From Oceanibacterium hippocampi (lineage in GTDB: Bacteria > Pseudomonadota > Alphaproteobacteria > Sneathiellales > Sneathiellaceae), in NCBI RefSeq assembly GCF_900172325.1, contig NZ_FWFR01000003.1, positions 62,001 to 126,000 on the forward strand: a stretch of 64,000 bases of DNA, given 5' to 3'. This document shows positions 18,531-26,978 of this stretch, piece after piece. The position numbers and the translations under genes are program-made. The notes under the pieces are model-generated. The model saw only the letters and a program-made list of their open reading frames with translations. It had not been told where the DNA came from and did not search any database. Positions within the stretch are counted from its first letter, which is position 1; each line of letters begins with the position of its first letter.

Positions 18531-18950
18531 TTACTTCCGGCCGGCGGAGAGCTTGTAGGTGACGGTCGCGCGGGCGATCGGTTCGCCCTTGTCGTCACGC
18601 ACCCAGACATCGGCGACATGGATCGAGCCGCCGCGGCGGATCACCTCCGCCTCGCAGACCAGCGCCGCCGCCATCGCCGCGTTCAGGTAGTTGATGGTGA
18701 AGCCGATCGTCGAGCCACGCGGGTTCTCCGGCAGCTTCTCGGTGTGCCAGAAGGCCGCGGTCGCCGTCGCATCGACCAGCGCGGCAATGGCGCCGCCATG
18801 GACCATCTCGCCGACGGTGACATTGTGGTCGGCGAAGGGCATTTCGAAGACCGCGCGCCCTTCCTCCAGCGTCACGCATTTCATGCCGAGATGGCGGCCA
18901 AACGGCGCCCCGGCGACCATGGAATCGATCCACTCCTTCAGCTTCGACAT
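18531..18950 (-). CDS. PaaI-family hotdog thioesterase
   Basis: 139 residues from ATG 18950 (GGGAG 6 nt upstream). It has the PaaI motif in HNVTVGEMVHGGAIAALVDATATAAF (HGG plus the following acidic residue) and the terminal beta-strands ADVWVRDDKGEPIARATVTYKL. Family members hydrolyse aryl- or acyl-CoA thioesters. The gene precedes the flavin oxidoreductase gene on the same strand across 162 bp, so co-transcription is possible but unproven. With the nearby MaoC gene it suggests acyl-CoA handling. Confidence 0.88.
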   Translation of the reverse strand: MSKLKEWIDSMVAGAPFGRHLGMKCVTLEEGRAVFEMPFADHNVTVGEMVHGGAIAALVDATATAAFWHTEKLPENPRGSTIGFTINYLNAAMAAALVCEAEVIRRGGSIHVADVWVRDDKGEPIARATVTYKLSAGRK

Positions 18951-19162
18951 TTTCGCTCCCATATCTGTTCGAACGCCGGGCGCATCGTCGCGGCGAGCGG
19001 TGGCGTCCGCCATCGATAAGGCCGGGCCCGTACGCTGGCAATTACCTGCCGGGTCATGAAACCGGCCATGCCGATCCCTGGCGGGGAACCGTCGCCGCCG
19101 CAGGAACGTTATGAAAAGGGGCGTGCGTCTGTCCCGGGGGAAAATCGATCAAGAAACCGAGA

Positions 19163-21286
19163 ATGGCGGAAGAAGAGAACGGGCTCCTGCAGGAAGGCAG
19201 CAATTGCTGGCGCCGCGTCGAGGCGGAACGCGCGGCCCTGCTCGTCGACGGCGACAACTATTTTCCGGTCCTGCGGCGGACGCTGATGACCGCGGAGAAG
19301 TCGATCTTCATCATCGGCTGGGATGTCGACAGTCGCTGTCGCCTGTGCATCGGCGAGGTCGCCGATGACGACGCGCCGACGACGCTTGGGCCGTTGCTGA
19401 ACTGGATCGCGGTGAAGAAACCGGAATTGCGGGTTCATGTGCTGCTCTGGGATTATTCCATCGTCTATGCCGCCGAGCGGGAAACCCTGCCGACCGTCAG
19501 TCTGGACTGGGCGACGCCTGCCAATGTCCGCGTCTGCCTGGACGATTCCTGTCCGGTCGGCACCAGCCACCACCAGAAGATCGTCGTCGTCGACGATGCG
19601 ATCGCTTTCTGCGGCGGCCTCGACCTGACGATCCGCCGCTGGGACCGGCGAGCGCACAAGGCGGACGATTCCGATCGCATCGATCCGTCCGGCGCCCCCT
19701 ATCGCGCCTTCCACGACATGCAGATGATCGTGAACGGCGAAGCGGCCCGGGCGCTCGGTGAATTGTCCCGCGGACGCTGGCGGCGCGCCACGGGCAGGCC
19801 GGCCGCGGCCCTGGCGAAGCAGACCATTGCCTGGCCGGAGGGGCTGGAGCCGGACTTCAGGGGCGCGCTGCTGGGCATTGCCCGCACCGAAGCCGAGTTC
19901 GAAGATCACCCCGAGGTCCGCGAAGTCGAACAGCTCTTCATCGACACGGTCATGGCCGCCGAGCGGACGATCTACATCGAGAACCAGTTCATCACCGCCC
20001 GGCGGGTCGCCGAGGCGCTGGCCCGCCGGATGGAGGAGAGGCCGGAACTCGAACTCGTCATGGTCGCCCCCAAGCTCCATCACGGCTGGCTCGAGGAGAA
20101 TTCCATGAATGGTGGCCGCCAGCGATTCCTGCGACGGCTGGCCGAGGCCGGCGTCGCCGACCGGGTCCGCCTTCTCTATCCGGCGATACCGGACGACGAA
20201 ATCGGCGAAGGCGTCATGGTACATGCCAAGTGCATGATCGCGGACGACCGCTTCCTCCGGGTCGGCTCCGCCAATCTCGCGAACCGTTCCATGGGAACCG
20301 ATACCGAGTGCGACCTCCTGGTCGAGGCGCGGAACGAGGAAGACCGGGCCGCCATTCGGCGGTTGCGGAACGGCCTGATCGGCGAACATTGCGGGCGCAC
20401 GCCTGACGAGGTCGAGGCGGGAATCGATGAGGCCGGCTCGCTGCTCGCCTGGCTGGACGACGGCGCGGAAAGCGACCGCGCATTGCGGCCGATCGATCTC
20501 GATATCGGCACGACATCGGGACTTGGCATTGCCGTCTCCGAACTCGCCGACCCGGAAAACCCGGTCGATCCCGGCCTGCATCTCGGCGACAGCTTCAACG
20601 GCCAGGTGAAGCGGCCGCTGAAACCGTGGATCCGCCCCGCGCTGGCCGGACTGCTGCTGCTCGCGGTCGGCCTGGCCTGGGCGCTGACGCCGCTCTCGGA
20701 ATTCGCCAGGCCGGCAGCACTCAAGGACTGGCTCGCGGCGAACGCGGGCGGCGACATGTCGGCGCTGGCGCTGCTTGGAATCTATCTGGTCGGCGGTCTG
20801 CTCGCCTTCCCCATCACCGTCCTGATCGCCGTCACGGCGATGCTCTACGATCCCCTCACCAGCTTCGTGCTTGCCCTGACGGGCAGCCTGCTGACGGCAA
20901 CCGTCACCTACCTGGTCGGCTGGGCAACCGGGCGCGGATTCCTTCGCGGCGTAGTGGGGCGCCGGGTCAACCAGGTGAGCCGGGCGCTGGCGAGCCGCGG
21001 CGTGATGTCGGTGACCGCCTTGCGGCTCATGCCGATCGCGCCCTTCACGGTGGTCAATCTGGTGGCGGGCGCCAGCCATATCCGCTTCACCGACTACCTG
21101 ATCGGCTCGATTCTCGGGCTTGTGCCGGGGATCCTGGTGATCACCGCGTTCGGCCACCAGCTCGCGCGGCTGGTCGAGGCGCCGACGATTTCCGGGCTGT
21201 CGCTGCTGGCGCTCTGCGTGCTTGCCTGGCTCGCGGTCACGCTCGGCCTGCAACGGCTGGTGCATCGCTTCGGGCCGAGGAACTGA
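19163..21286 (+). CDS. Phospholipase D-like protein fused to a VTT/DedA (TVP38/TMEM64) membrane domain
   Basis: 707 residues. Two HKD motifs: HHQKIVVVDD (H137, K139, D144) and VHAKCMIADDRFLRVGSANL (about 354-361), so the PLD active site looks complete. Residues about 490-510 form a TM helix, then about 525-690 is a VTT domain: the FPITVLIAVTAMLY re-entrant segment, ATVTYLVGWATGR, and RLMPIAPFTVVNLVAGASHI with the family Pro motif. VTT proteins such as DedA and TMEM41B act in lipid transport or scrambling. The fusion suggests phospholipid turnover coupled to trans-bilayer lipid movement, at the cytoplasmic membrane. An EEP-family hydrolase gene follows after 8 bp, a pairing seen in other proteobacteria. 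Confidence 0.9.
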   Translation: MAEEENGLLQEGSNCWRRVEAERAALLVDGDNYFPVLRRTLMTAEKSIFIIGWDVDSRCRLCIGEVADDDAPTTLGPLLNWIAVKKPELRVHVLLWDYSIVYAAERETLPTVSLDWATPANVRVCLDDSCPVGTSHHQKIVVVDDAIAFCGGLDLTIRRWDRRAHKADDSDRIDPSGAPYRAFHDMQMIVNGEAARALGELSRGRWRRATGRPAAALAKQTIAWPEGLEPDFRGALLGIARTEAEFEDHPEVREVEQLFIDTVMAAERTIYIENQFITARRVAEALARRMEERPELELVMVAPKLHHGWLEENSMNGGRQRFLRRLAEAGVADRVRLLYPAIPDDEIGEGVMVHAKCMIADDRFLRVGSANLANRSMGTDTECDLLVEARNEEDRAAIRRLRNGLIGEHCGRTPDEVEAGIDEAGSLLAWLDDGAESDRALRPIDLDIGTTSGLGIAVSELADPENPVDPGLHLGDSFNGQVKRPLKPWIRPALAGLLLLAVGLAWALTPLSEFARPAALKDWLAANAGGDMSALALLGIYLVGGLLAFPITVLIAVTAMLYDPLTSFVLALTGSLLTATVTYLVGWATGRGFLRGVVGRRVNQVSRALASRGVMSVTALRLMPIAPFTVVNLVAGASHIRFTDYLIGSILGLVPGILVITAFGHQLARLVEAPTISGLSLLALCVLAWLAVTLGLQRLVHRFGPRN

Positions 21287-21294
21287 GCGTCCGC

Positions 21295-21996
21295 ATGACC
21301 TCCGGATTTCGCGTTGCAACCTGGAACATCCACGGCTGCGTCGGCACCGACGGAGTGTTCGATCGCGAACGGACCGCGGGCGTCATCAAGTCACTGGATG
21401 CCTCGATCGTCGCCCTGCAGGAGGTCGACGACGGCTGGCGCGGCCCCCCTGGTCTCGACATGTTCGAATTCCTGCGCACCCAGATCGGCGATCACGCTGT
21501 GCATGCCCGGGCGATCATCGCCGCCGACGGGCATTACGGCCAGATGCTGGCCAGCCGCTGGCCCTTCGTGGAATCGCGGATCCACGACATTTCCGTGGCC
21601 GGCCGCGAGCCGAGGCGGCTGATCGACGCCGTCATCGATACCGGCGCGCGCCACTGGCGGATCCTCGCCACCCATCTCGGCCTGCGGCTCGGCGAACGCG
21701 GGCGTCAACTCGACCATATCCGCGACGTGCTGGCCAAGGAGCGCGGCCTGCCGACGATCCTGCTCGGCGACTTCAATGTCTGGTATCCGCGCTCGCGCGC
21801 GCTCAAGCGGCTCTCCGGACACATGCCCTGCCGGTCGTATCACGCGACCTTCCCGTCCCGCTTCCCGCTTTTCCCGCTCGACCGGATCTGGTCGGACGCA
21901 GTCGAGGCCTGGGAGCATTCGGCGACGGTCACGTCGGCGCGTCCGGCTTCCGACCATCTGCCGGTCGTCGCACATTTCCGCGAGCCGCCCTGCTGA
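21295..21996 (+). CDS. Endonuclease/exonuclease/phosphatase (EEP) family hydrolase
   Basis: 233 residues starting ATG 21295, 8 bp after the PLD-VTT stop. EEP signatures: RVATWNIHGCVG at the N-terminus, IVALQEVDD (metal Glu), ATHLGL, LLGDFNVW (catalytic Asp/Asn) and the terminal ASDHLPVVAHF (catalytic His). Members are phosphodiesterases acting on nucleic acids, sphingomyelin or inositol phosphates. Tight linkage to a phospholipase favours a lipid head-group or phosphate substrate (inference). No signal peptide. Confidence 0.87.
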   Translation: MTSGFRVATWNIHGCVGTDGVFDRERTAGVIKSLDASIVALQEVDDGWRGPPGLDMFEFLRTQIGDHAVHARAIIAADGHYGQMLASRWPFVESRIHDISVAGREPRRLIDAVIDTGARHWRILATHLGLRLGERGRQLDHIRDVLAKERGLPTILLGDFNVWYPRSRALKRLSGHMPCRSYHATFPSRFPLFPLDRIWSDAVEAWEHSATVTSARPASDHLPVVAHFREPPC

Positions 21997-22081
21997 GCTG
22001 GCAGCCGATGCCTGCGCCTATGGCCGATGACGCACCGATCCGCTACCGTCCGACAATACCCGGACAACGGAGGAGGCGGCG

Positions 22082-23437
22082 ATGGCGGTCTTCCACGATG
22101 CGCGCGGCTACCGGATCAGCACGGACAACGCGCTGGCGGCGGCGGAGATCTTCACCGCGCTCGAGAACTTCCTGCACTGGCGCGCGGACCTGATGCCCCA
22201 TGTCAAGGCGGCGCTGGCCGCAGATCCCGCCTGCGGCTTCGCCCAGGCCCTGCACGGCCTGCTGCTCTACGGCACGCGGAATGCCGCCTTCCGCCCGATG
22301 GTCGTGGACTCGCTGAAGGCCGCCAACGCCGCGCGCGGCGCGATGAGCGCCCGCGAAGGGCGCTACGTCGATGCCCTGGCCGCCGCGTCGGCCGGGCGGA
22401 TCACCGAGGCGGTATCGGTTTACGAGCAGATCCTGGCGGCCGACCCGACCGATCTCCTGGCCCAGCGGCTGGCGCAGTTCGAGCTTTTCTGGCTGGGCGA
22501 GATGGCCTGGTCGGCCGACATTTCCGGTCGCGTCGCGCCGGCCTGGAACGAGAACATTCCCGGTTACAGCGCGCATCTGGGCTGCCGCGCCTTCGATCTG
22601 GAGGAAACACACCAGTTCGGCGAGGCCGAGCGGATCGGTCGGGAGTCCGTCGCGCGCGACCCGGCCGAGGTCTGGGGCACGCATGCCGTCGCCCATGTTC
22701 TCATCATGCAGGGCAGGCATGCGGACGGCATCGCCTGGCTTGATGGCCTGAAGGACAACTGGGCCATGGCCAACCAGATGTCGCTGCATCTCTGGTGGCA
22801 TCGCTGTCTGTTCCACCTCGAGCGCGGCGAAACCGACGCCGCGCTGGCGATCTACGACGCCTGGGTGCGGAACCGGGACCTGCCGGTACTGAAAGGCATG
22901 CCCGATCTCTATATCGACATGCAGAACGGCGCCTCGATGCTGATCCGGCTCGAACTGCGCGGCATCGATGTCGGCGACCGCTGGGACGAACTTGCCGAAC
23001 TCACCCTGAAACGGCTGGACGATCATTCTAGCCCGTTCACCAGCGCGCATTATGTAGCGATCCTCGCCGCCGCCGGGCACTTCGCCGAGGCCGAAACGGC
23101 GATCGCTTCGATGACGACCTTCGCCCATGCCGACGACGGCACGCTCGGCCCGGTCTACCTGGCCGCCGGTATCCCCGCCGCCAAGGCGGCGCTGGCCCAT
23201 CGCAAGGGCGACCATGAGGCCGTTATTCGGCATCTCCTGCCGGCCCGGCGGGCGCTCTGGCGGATGGGCGGGTCGCATGCCCAGCGCGACCTGTTTTTCA
23301 TCCTGCTGGTCGATTCGGCGTCGAAGCTCGACCGCCGCGACATTCTCTCGATCGCGCTGGCCGATATCGCCGGCGCGGGCTTCGTCGACGTGCCCGGACG
23401 GGTCGCCTACCGGGACGCGGCGGCCGCGCTCGCCTGA
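22082..23437 (+). CDS. TTC38-like tetratricopeptide-repeat protein
   Basis: 451 residues, entirely helical. It contains motifs typical of the TTC38 family: GRYVDALAAASAGRITEAVSVYEQILAADPTDLLA-type repeats, a DLEETHQFGEAE repeat, AVAHVLIMQGRHADGI and LHLWWHRCLFHLERGETDAALAIYD. A strong ribosome site (GGAGG, 7 nt before ATG) supports the start. TPR domains usually bind protein partners; members of this family have no assigned bacterial function. It lies 85 bp after the EEP gene, so it could be in the same transcript. Confidence 0.85.
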   Translation: MAVFHDARGYRISTDNALAAAEIFTALENFLHWRADLMPHVKAALAADPACGFAQALHGLLLYGTRNAAFRPMVVDSLKAANAARGAMSAREGRYVDALAAASAGRITEAVSVYEQILAADPTDLLAQRLAQFELFWLGEMAWSADISGRVAPAWNENIPGYSAHLGCRAFDLEETHQFGEAERIGRESVARDPAEVWGTHAVAHVLIMQGRHADGIAWLDGLKDNWAMANQMSLHLWWHRCLFHLERGETDAALAIYDAWVRNRDLPVLKGMPDLYIDMQNGASMLIRLELRGIDVGDRWDELAELTLKRLDDHSSPFTSAHYVAILAAAGHFAEAETAIASMTTFAHADDGTLGPVYLAAGIPAAKAALAHRKGDHEAVIRHLLPARRALWRMGGSHAQRDLFFILLVDSASKLDRRDILSIALADIAGAGFVDVPGRVAYRDAAAALA

Positions 23438-23461
23438 GCGAAGGCGACCGCCGGCACCCTG

Positions 23462-24805
23462 TCAGTAGGTGAGCTGTATCCAGACCGTATGGCCGTCCGC
23501 GGCCGGCCAGCTCCTGGCCGCGATGGTCTCGCCGTTATAGCTGCCGACGACCGTTGCAGGCTCGGCCGAGTCGAGAGTTCTTGTCGTCTTCCAGACCATC
23601 GGGACGGCGGTGTCGGGAATGTCCGCGGGCATCTCGCCGCCGAGCGCGATCTGGTCCCGCTGACGGCCGAAATAGCCGCGCGGCCGCATCATGTTGACCG
23701 CCGCCACGGCCCCTTCGGCACCTTTCGGGGCCGAGACGAGGCGGAGATTGAGGATTTCCGACGAGCGGGGGAACGGCGAGCGGTAGATGTGATGTGTGCC
23801 GTAATCGCCTGCCTCGATGACGAACTCGTAAGTGGTATCCGCCTTCGCCTCGAACGGACCCCAACGGCCATCGTCGCCGACCGTCCTGTCATGAACGGCT
23901 TCACCGACGCGCTCGCCGGTGTCGGGATTGGTCTCGAAGACCATCACATGGGCACCGGCGACCGGCTGGTTGGTCGGACGATCGTTGACCCAGCCGCTGA
24001 CCTCGCCATTCAGCACGATCTGTTCTTCCGCGACCACGTCGTTGGTCATCGGCGCCCGGCCGGTGATCGTCTTGTACATGATCGCGAAGGCCTTGGCCGA
24101 ATAGCCGGTCTCGCGATGGTCCGCCCCCTCGATCACCAGGTTGGTGGCGCCGCGCAGGACGGCGGTATCGTGATCGATGCCGGTCGGCTTGCCGGCCATG
24201 CCGATCGCCTCGCCGGTCGGCTGGGCATAGAGGTCGAACTTGTCGGAGCGGATCGTCACCGTCTCGATTCCGGGAGTGACCTCGGATCCCGCATTCAGTC
24301 CGGAGAGGAAATTCCCGGCCCCGTTCCACTCGCTGCCCATGCTGACGCCGGGGAAGGAGAAGACGCCGTGGTTGAGACAGCCGGTCAGGATCAGCAGCCC
24401 CGCATTGGCCGCGCCGCCGCCGTTGCGGACATAGTTCCGGATCGTGTTGCAGCCGCGCGAATTGCCGATCAGAACGACCTTGTCGGCGCCGGTCTCGAGT
24501 TTCGCCCGGGCCACCGCGCCGGCGAGCTGGGCGGCGACATCGACAGTGGTCGAGCGGTTCTCCTCGGGCTTGGTGTCGTCGTTCCCCGAGCCCGGATGGT
24601 CGAGGTCCACGGCATAGATCCGATCGCGCGGATAGCCGTTCGATTCGAATCGCCAGACCTGGACGATCCAGCGGCCGGCGGTGTCGCTGTCACCGTGAAC
24701 AAAGACAATCGGCATTGGTTCGGCCGCTGCCGCGAAACCGGGACCGGCGGTCCCGGCGACCCCGGCGGCGAGCAGGATCGCCCCGGCCATGATCAGTTTG
24801 CGCAT
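23462..24805 (-). CDS. Secreted alpha/beta hydrolase with C-terminal beta-rich domains
   Basis: 447 residues from ATG 24805 (GGAGG upstream). Residues 1-28 are a Sec signal peptide (MRKLIMAGAILLAAGVAG..., cleavage near FAAA-AE). The N-terminal domain is a lipase-like alpha/beta hydrolase: VFVHGDSD oxyanion strand, DLDHPGSG and the nucleophile elbow GNSRG (Ser116). A catalytic-His candidate lies in EGADHRETG. Residues about 265-350 resemble a carboxypeptidase-regulatory-like or transthyretin-like beta sandwich (GEVSGWVNDRPTNQPVAGAHVMVFE...DGRWGPFEA), followed by a second beta-rich tail. Probably a periplasmic or extracellular esterase/lipase; substrate unknown. Confidence 0.82.
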   Translation of the reverse strand: MRKLIMAGAILLAAGVAGTAGPGFAAAAEPMPIVFVHGDSDTAGRWIVQVWRFESNGYPRDRIYAVDLDHPGSGNDDTKPEENRSTTVDVAAQLAGAVARAKLETGADKVVLIGNSRGCNTIRNYVRNGGGAANAGLLILTGCLNHGVFSFPGVSMGSEWNGAGNFLSGLNAGSEVTPGIETVTIRSDKFDLYAQPTGEAIGMAGKPTGIDHDTAVLRGATNLVIEGADHRETGYSAKAFAIMYKTITGRAPMTNDVVAEEQIVLNGEVSGWVNDRPTNQPVAGAHVMVFETNPDTGERVGEAVHDRTVGDDGRWGPFEAKADTTYEFVIEAGDYGTHHIYRSPFPRSSEILNLRLVSAPKGAEGAVAAVNMMRPRGYFGRQRDQIALGGEMPADIPDTAVPMVWKTTRTLDSAEPATVVGSYNGETIAARSWPAADGHTVWIQLTY

Positions 24806-24985
24806 GCTTCCGTATCCTCCCATTGCAGCCGGGCACGATCTTTTCTCCGTCGGCCGGCCTGCTCCACCCGCATTCTCCGGGCCGCCTACCATAACAGGTC
24901 GAGACGGTCCGATCATCGCGGCGCGGTAACAAGTTCGGGAAGAAGGGGTAACGGGAAGACGCAGATGCCCGGAAATTATTCCCGG

Positions 24986-25429
24986 TTAACGAGAATGACG
25001 AATGACCTCGAGGGCGCGGTCGTCGATCGCGATCCCGTCGTCGTCCCGGCAGAAACGCAGCGAAACCGGACGGCCGCTGCCCCGTTCTCGGGTCACCACG
25101 CGCCTGCCCTCCGGCGCCGGAAGCCAGCGGTCGCCCCATGCGGCGAGCGACAGCAGGGTGCGCTGCAGGTCCCGGCATTTTGCCGTGGGCGCATAGCCTT
25201 CCCGCTGGGTGCCGGGTAGCGCGACACGCTCCAGCAGCCCCATCTCCACCATCTCGGCCAGACGGTTTGTCAGCAGGTTCCGCGAGAGCCCGAGACTGTC
25301 CAGGAACTCGCCGAAGCGACGTTTTCCGTTCAGGGCGTCGCGGATGATCAGCAATGTCCACTGGTCGCCGACGATGGAGAGACTCTGGGCGATGGGACAG
25401 CGGTGCTGGGCATAATTCCGTGCGGTCAT
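24986..25429 (-). CDS. HxlR-family transcriptional regulator
   Basis: 147 residues. Winged-helix HxlR pattern: CPIAQSLSIVGDQWTLLIIRDALNGKRRFGEFLDSLGLSRNLLTNRLAEMVEMGLLERV, with the conserved N-terminal Cys that senses quinones or electrophiles in relatives such as HypR/QorR. The gene diverges from the MATE transporter gene across about 95 bp that hold two spaced 17-bp palindromes. The simplest reading is that it regulates the transporter and itself in response to an electrophile or drug (inference). Confidence 0.9.
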   Translation of the reverse strand: MTARNYAQHRCPIAQSLSIVGDQWTLLIIRDALNGKRRFGEFLDSLGLSRNLLTNRLAEMVEMGLLERVALPGTQREGYAPTAKCRDLQRTLLSLAAWGDRWLPAPEGRRVVTRERGSGRPVSLRFCRDDDGIAIDDRALEVIRHSR

Positions 25430-25449
25430 GGGCCCATGCTATTCGATTT

Positions 25450-25466
25450 GGTTGACTTTTTGAACC
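25450..25466. promoter_or_regulatory. Candidate HxlR operator 1
   Basis: GGTTGA-CTTTT-TGAACC, an inverted repeat (5 of 6 positions) with a 5-nt T-rich centre. Its centre lies 42 bp (about four helical turns) from that of the second element at 25492-25508, which has the same layout. The gene arrangement points to the adjacent HxlR protein. Confidence 0.55.
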
Positions 25467-25491
25467 GAAACCGGCATCTGTCAAAATATAT

Positions 25492-25508
25492 AGTTCATTT
25501 TTTGAACT
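25492..25508. promoter_or_regulatory. Candidate HxlR operator 2
   Basis: AGTTCA-TTTTT-TGAACT, a perfect 6-bp inverted repeat with a T5 centre. It ends 16 bp before the GTG start proposed for the transporter, a position where bound repressor could block transcription. Confidence 0.6.
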
Positions 25509-25524
25509 CATGGAGACGAGGCTG

Positions 25525-26916
25525 GTGAAGCAGAGCACCGACTGGATCCTGACGGCACCGATCGGTGCGACCCTTGCGCGATTGGCGGCACCGAACGTGG
25601 TCGCCATGGTCTTCATGTTCGCGACATCGATGGCCGAGGCCTGGTATGTCGGGCATCTCGGCACCCCCGCCCTCGCCGGCCTCGCGCTCGCCTTCCCGAT
25701 GTTCATGCTGACGACGATGCTGTCGGCCGGCGCCGTCGGCGGCGCCATCGCCGGCGCGGTCGCGCAAAGGCTCGGCGGCGGTGACCGGGAGGGCGCGGAG
25801 ACGCTGGCATTTCATGCCATCCTGGTGGCTGTGTTTCTGGCCGCGGCCTCTGCCGCGCTGTTCATCGGCGCCGGCCGTCCCATCTACGTCGTTCTCGGCG
25901 GCACCGGGGCGGCGCTGGAGCAGGCGCTCGCCTATTCGGACATGTTTTTCGCCGGATGCGTCGCGGTCTGGCTGAGCAACTCGCTTTCGAGCATCATTCG
26001 CGCGACCGGCCGCATGCGGATCGCCGCCACGGCGATGATGACGGCCGCCTCGATCCAGGTCGTCGTCTCGGGTCTCCTGGTTTTCGGCATCGGTCCGCTG
26101 CCCGTGCTCGGTATCGCCGGCGCGGCGATCGGAGCGGTCGTCGGCTACGGCATCGCAGCGCTGTTCCAGATCGTCTATCTGGCGAAGGCCTGTCCGGAAA
26201 TCACCCTGCGCGCCCACGGCCAGACTATTGCCTTCCGTCATTTCGCAAGTCTGCTCCGCGTCGGCCTGCTGGCTTCAATCTCTCCGCTGTCGTCGATCGC
26301 GACCGTGGTGGTAACCACGGGCCTGGTCTCGCGCCTCGGCGAGGAAGCACTCGCCGGCTACGGCATCGGGGCCCGGCTGGAATTCCTCATGATCCCGCTG
26401 ATCTTCGGCATCGGCGCGGCCCTGATCATGATGGTCGGCGGCCATTTCGGCGCCGGCGCGATCGCGCGCGGCAAGCGCATCGCCTGGACCGGTGCGTTCG
26501 GCGCGGCCGCGATCACCGGCGCGATCGGCATCATTCTCGCCCTCCACCCAGGGCTCTGGGCCAATCTCTTCAGCCAGTCCGAAGCGGTCCGGGCCGCCTG
26601 CGCCACCTATCTCCGGATGGTCGGCCCCTTCTACGCCTTCTTCGGGCTCGGGCTGGCGCTCTATTTCGCCTCCCAGGGCGCGCGCAGGGTGTTCTGGCCG
26701 GTTGTCGCCTCCGTGCTCCGCCTCGGCGTCGTCTTCGCCGGCGGGCTCTATCTCTTCGCCGACGCCGCACCGCAGCTCGAATGGCTGTTCGCGCTGGTCG
26801 CCGCGGCGATGGCGGCCTATGGCGTCGCCACCGCGATCGCGATCCGCTTCGCCGGCTGGGGCCGGGGCCACGCGCCATCGCCGGCAGGCGCCCCGGCCGG
26901 ACACCGGACCGCGTGA
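25525..26916 (+). CDS. MATE-family multidrug/metabolite efflux transporter
   Basis: About 463 residues with 12 predicted hydrophobic helices in two bundles, e.g. LAAPNVVAMVFMFATSMAEAWYVG in TM1 and a matching VGLLASISPLSSIATVVVTTGLV at the start of the second half. MATE transporters export cationic drugs or metabolites in exchange for H+ or Na+. I choose GTG 25525 because GGAG ends 9 nt before it. An ATG at 25510 is in frame but lacks a ribosome site and abuts the palindrome. A GST gene follows 62 bp downstream, consistent with a detoxification unit under the divergent HxlR regulator. Confidence 0.9.
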   Translation: MKQSTDWILTAPIGATLARLAAPNVVAMVFMFATSMAEAWYVGHLGTPALAGLALAFPMFMLTTMLSAGAVGGAIAGAVAQRLGGGDREGAETLAFHAILVAVFLAAASAALFIGAGRPIYVVLGGTGAALEQALAYSDMFFAGCVAVWLSNSLSSIIRATGRMRIAATAMMTAASIQVVVSGLLVFGIGPLPVLGIAGAAIGAVVGYGIAALFQIVYLAKACPEITLRAHGQTIAFRHFASLLRVGLLASISPLSSIATVVVTTGLVSRLGEEALAGYGIGARLEFLMIPLIFGIGAALIMMVGGHFGAGAIARGKRIAWTGAFGAAAITGAIGIILALHPGLWANLFSQSEAVRAACATYLRMVGPFYAFFGLGLALYFASQGARRVFWPVVASVLRLGVVFAGGLYLFADAAPQLEWLFALVAAAMAAYGVATAIAIRFAGWGRGHAPSPAGAPAGHRTA

Positions 26917-26978
26917 CAAATGTCCGGCTTCGCGCCACTCTCGGGCCGCCTGCAACCCAGAAGCGAGCCAGAGAGCCG

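Noticed and set aside
19109-21319. 736-residue minus-strand open frame opposite the PLD-VTT gene
   Set aside because: Gly/Arg/Gln-rich shadow without domains; the plus strand carries both HKD motifs and the TM helices.
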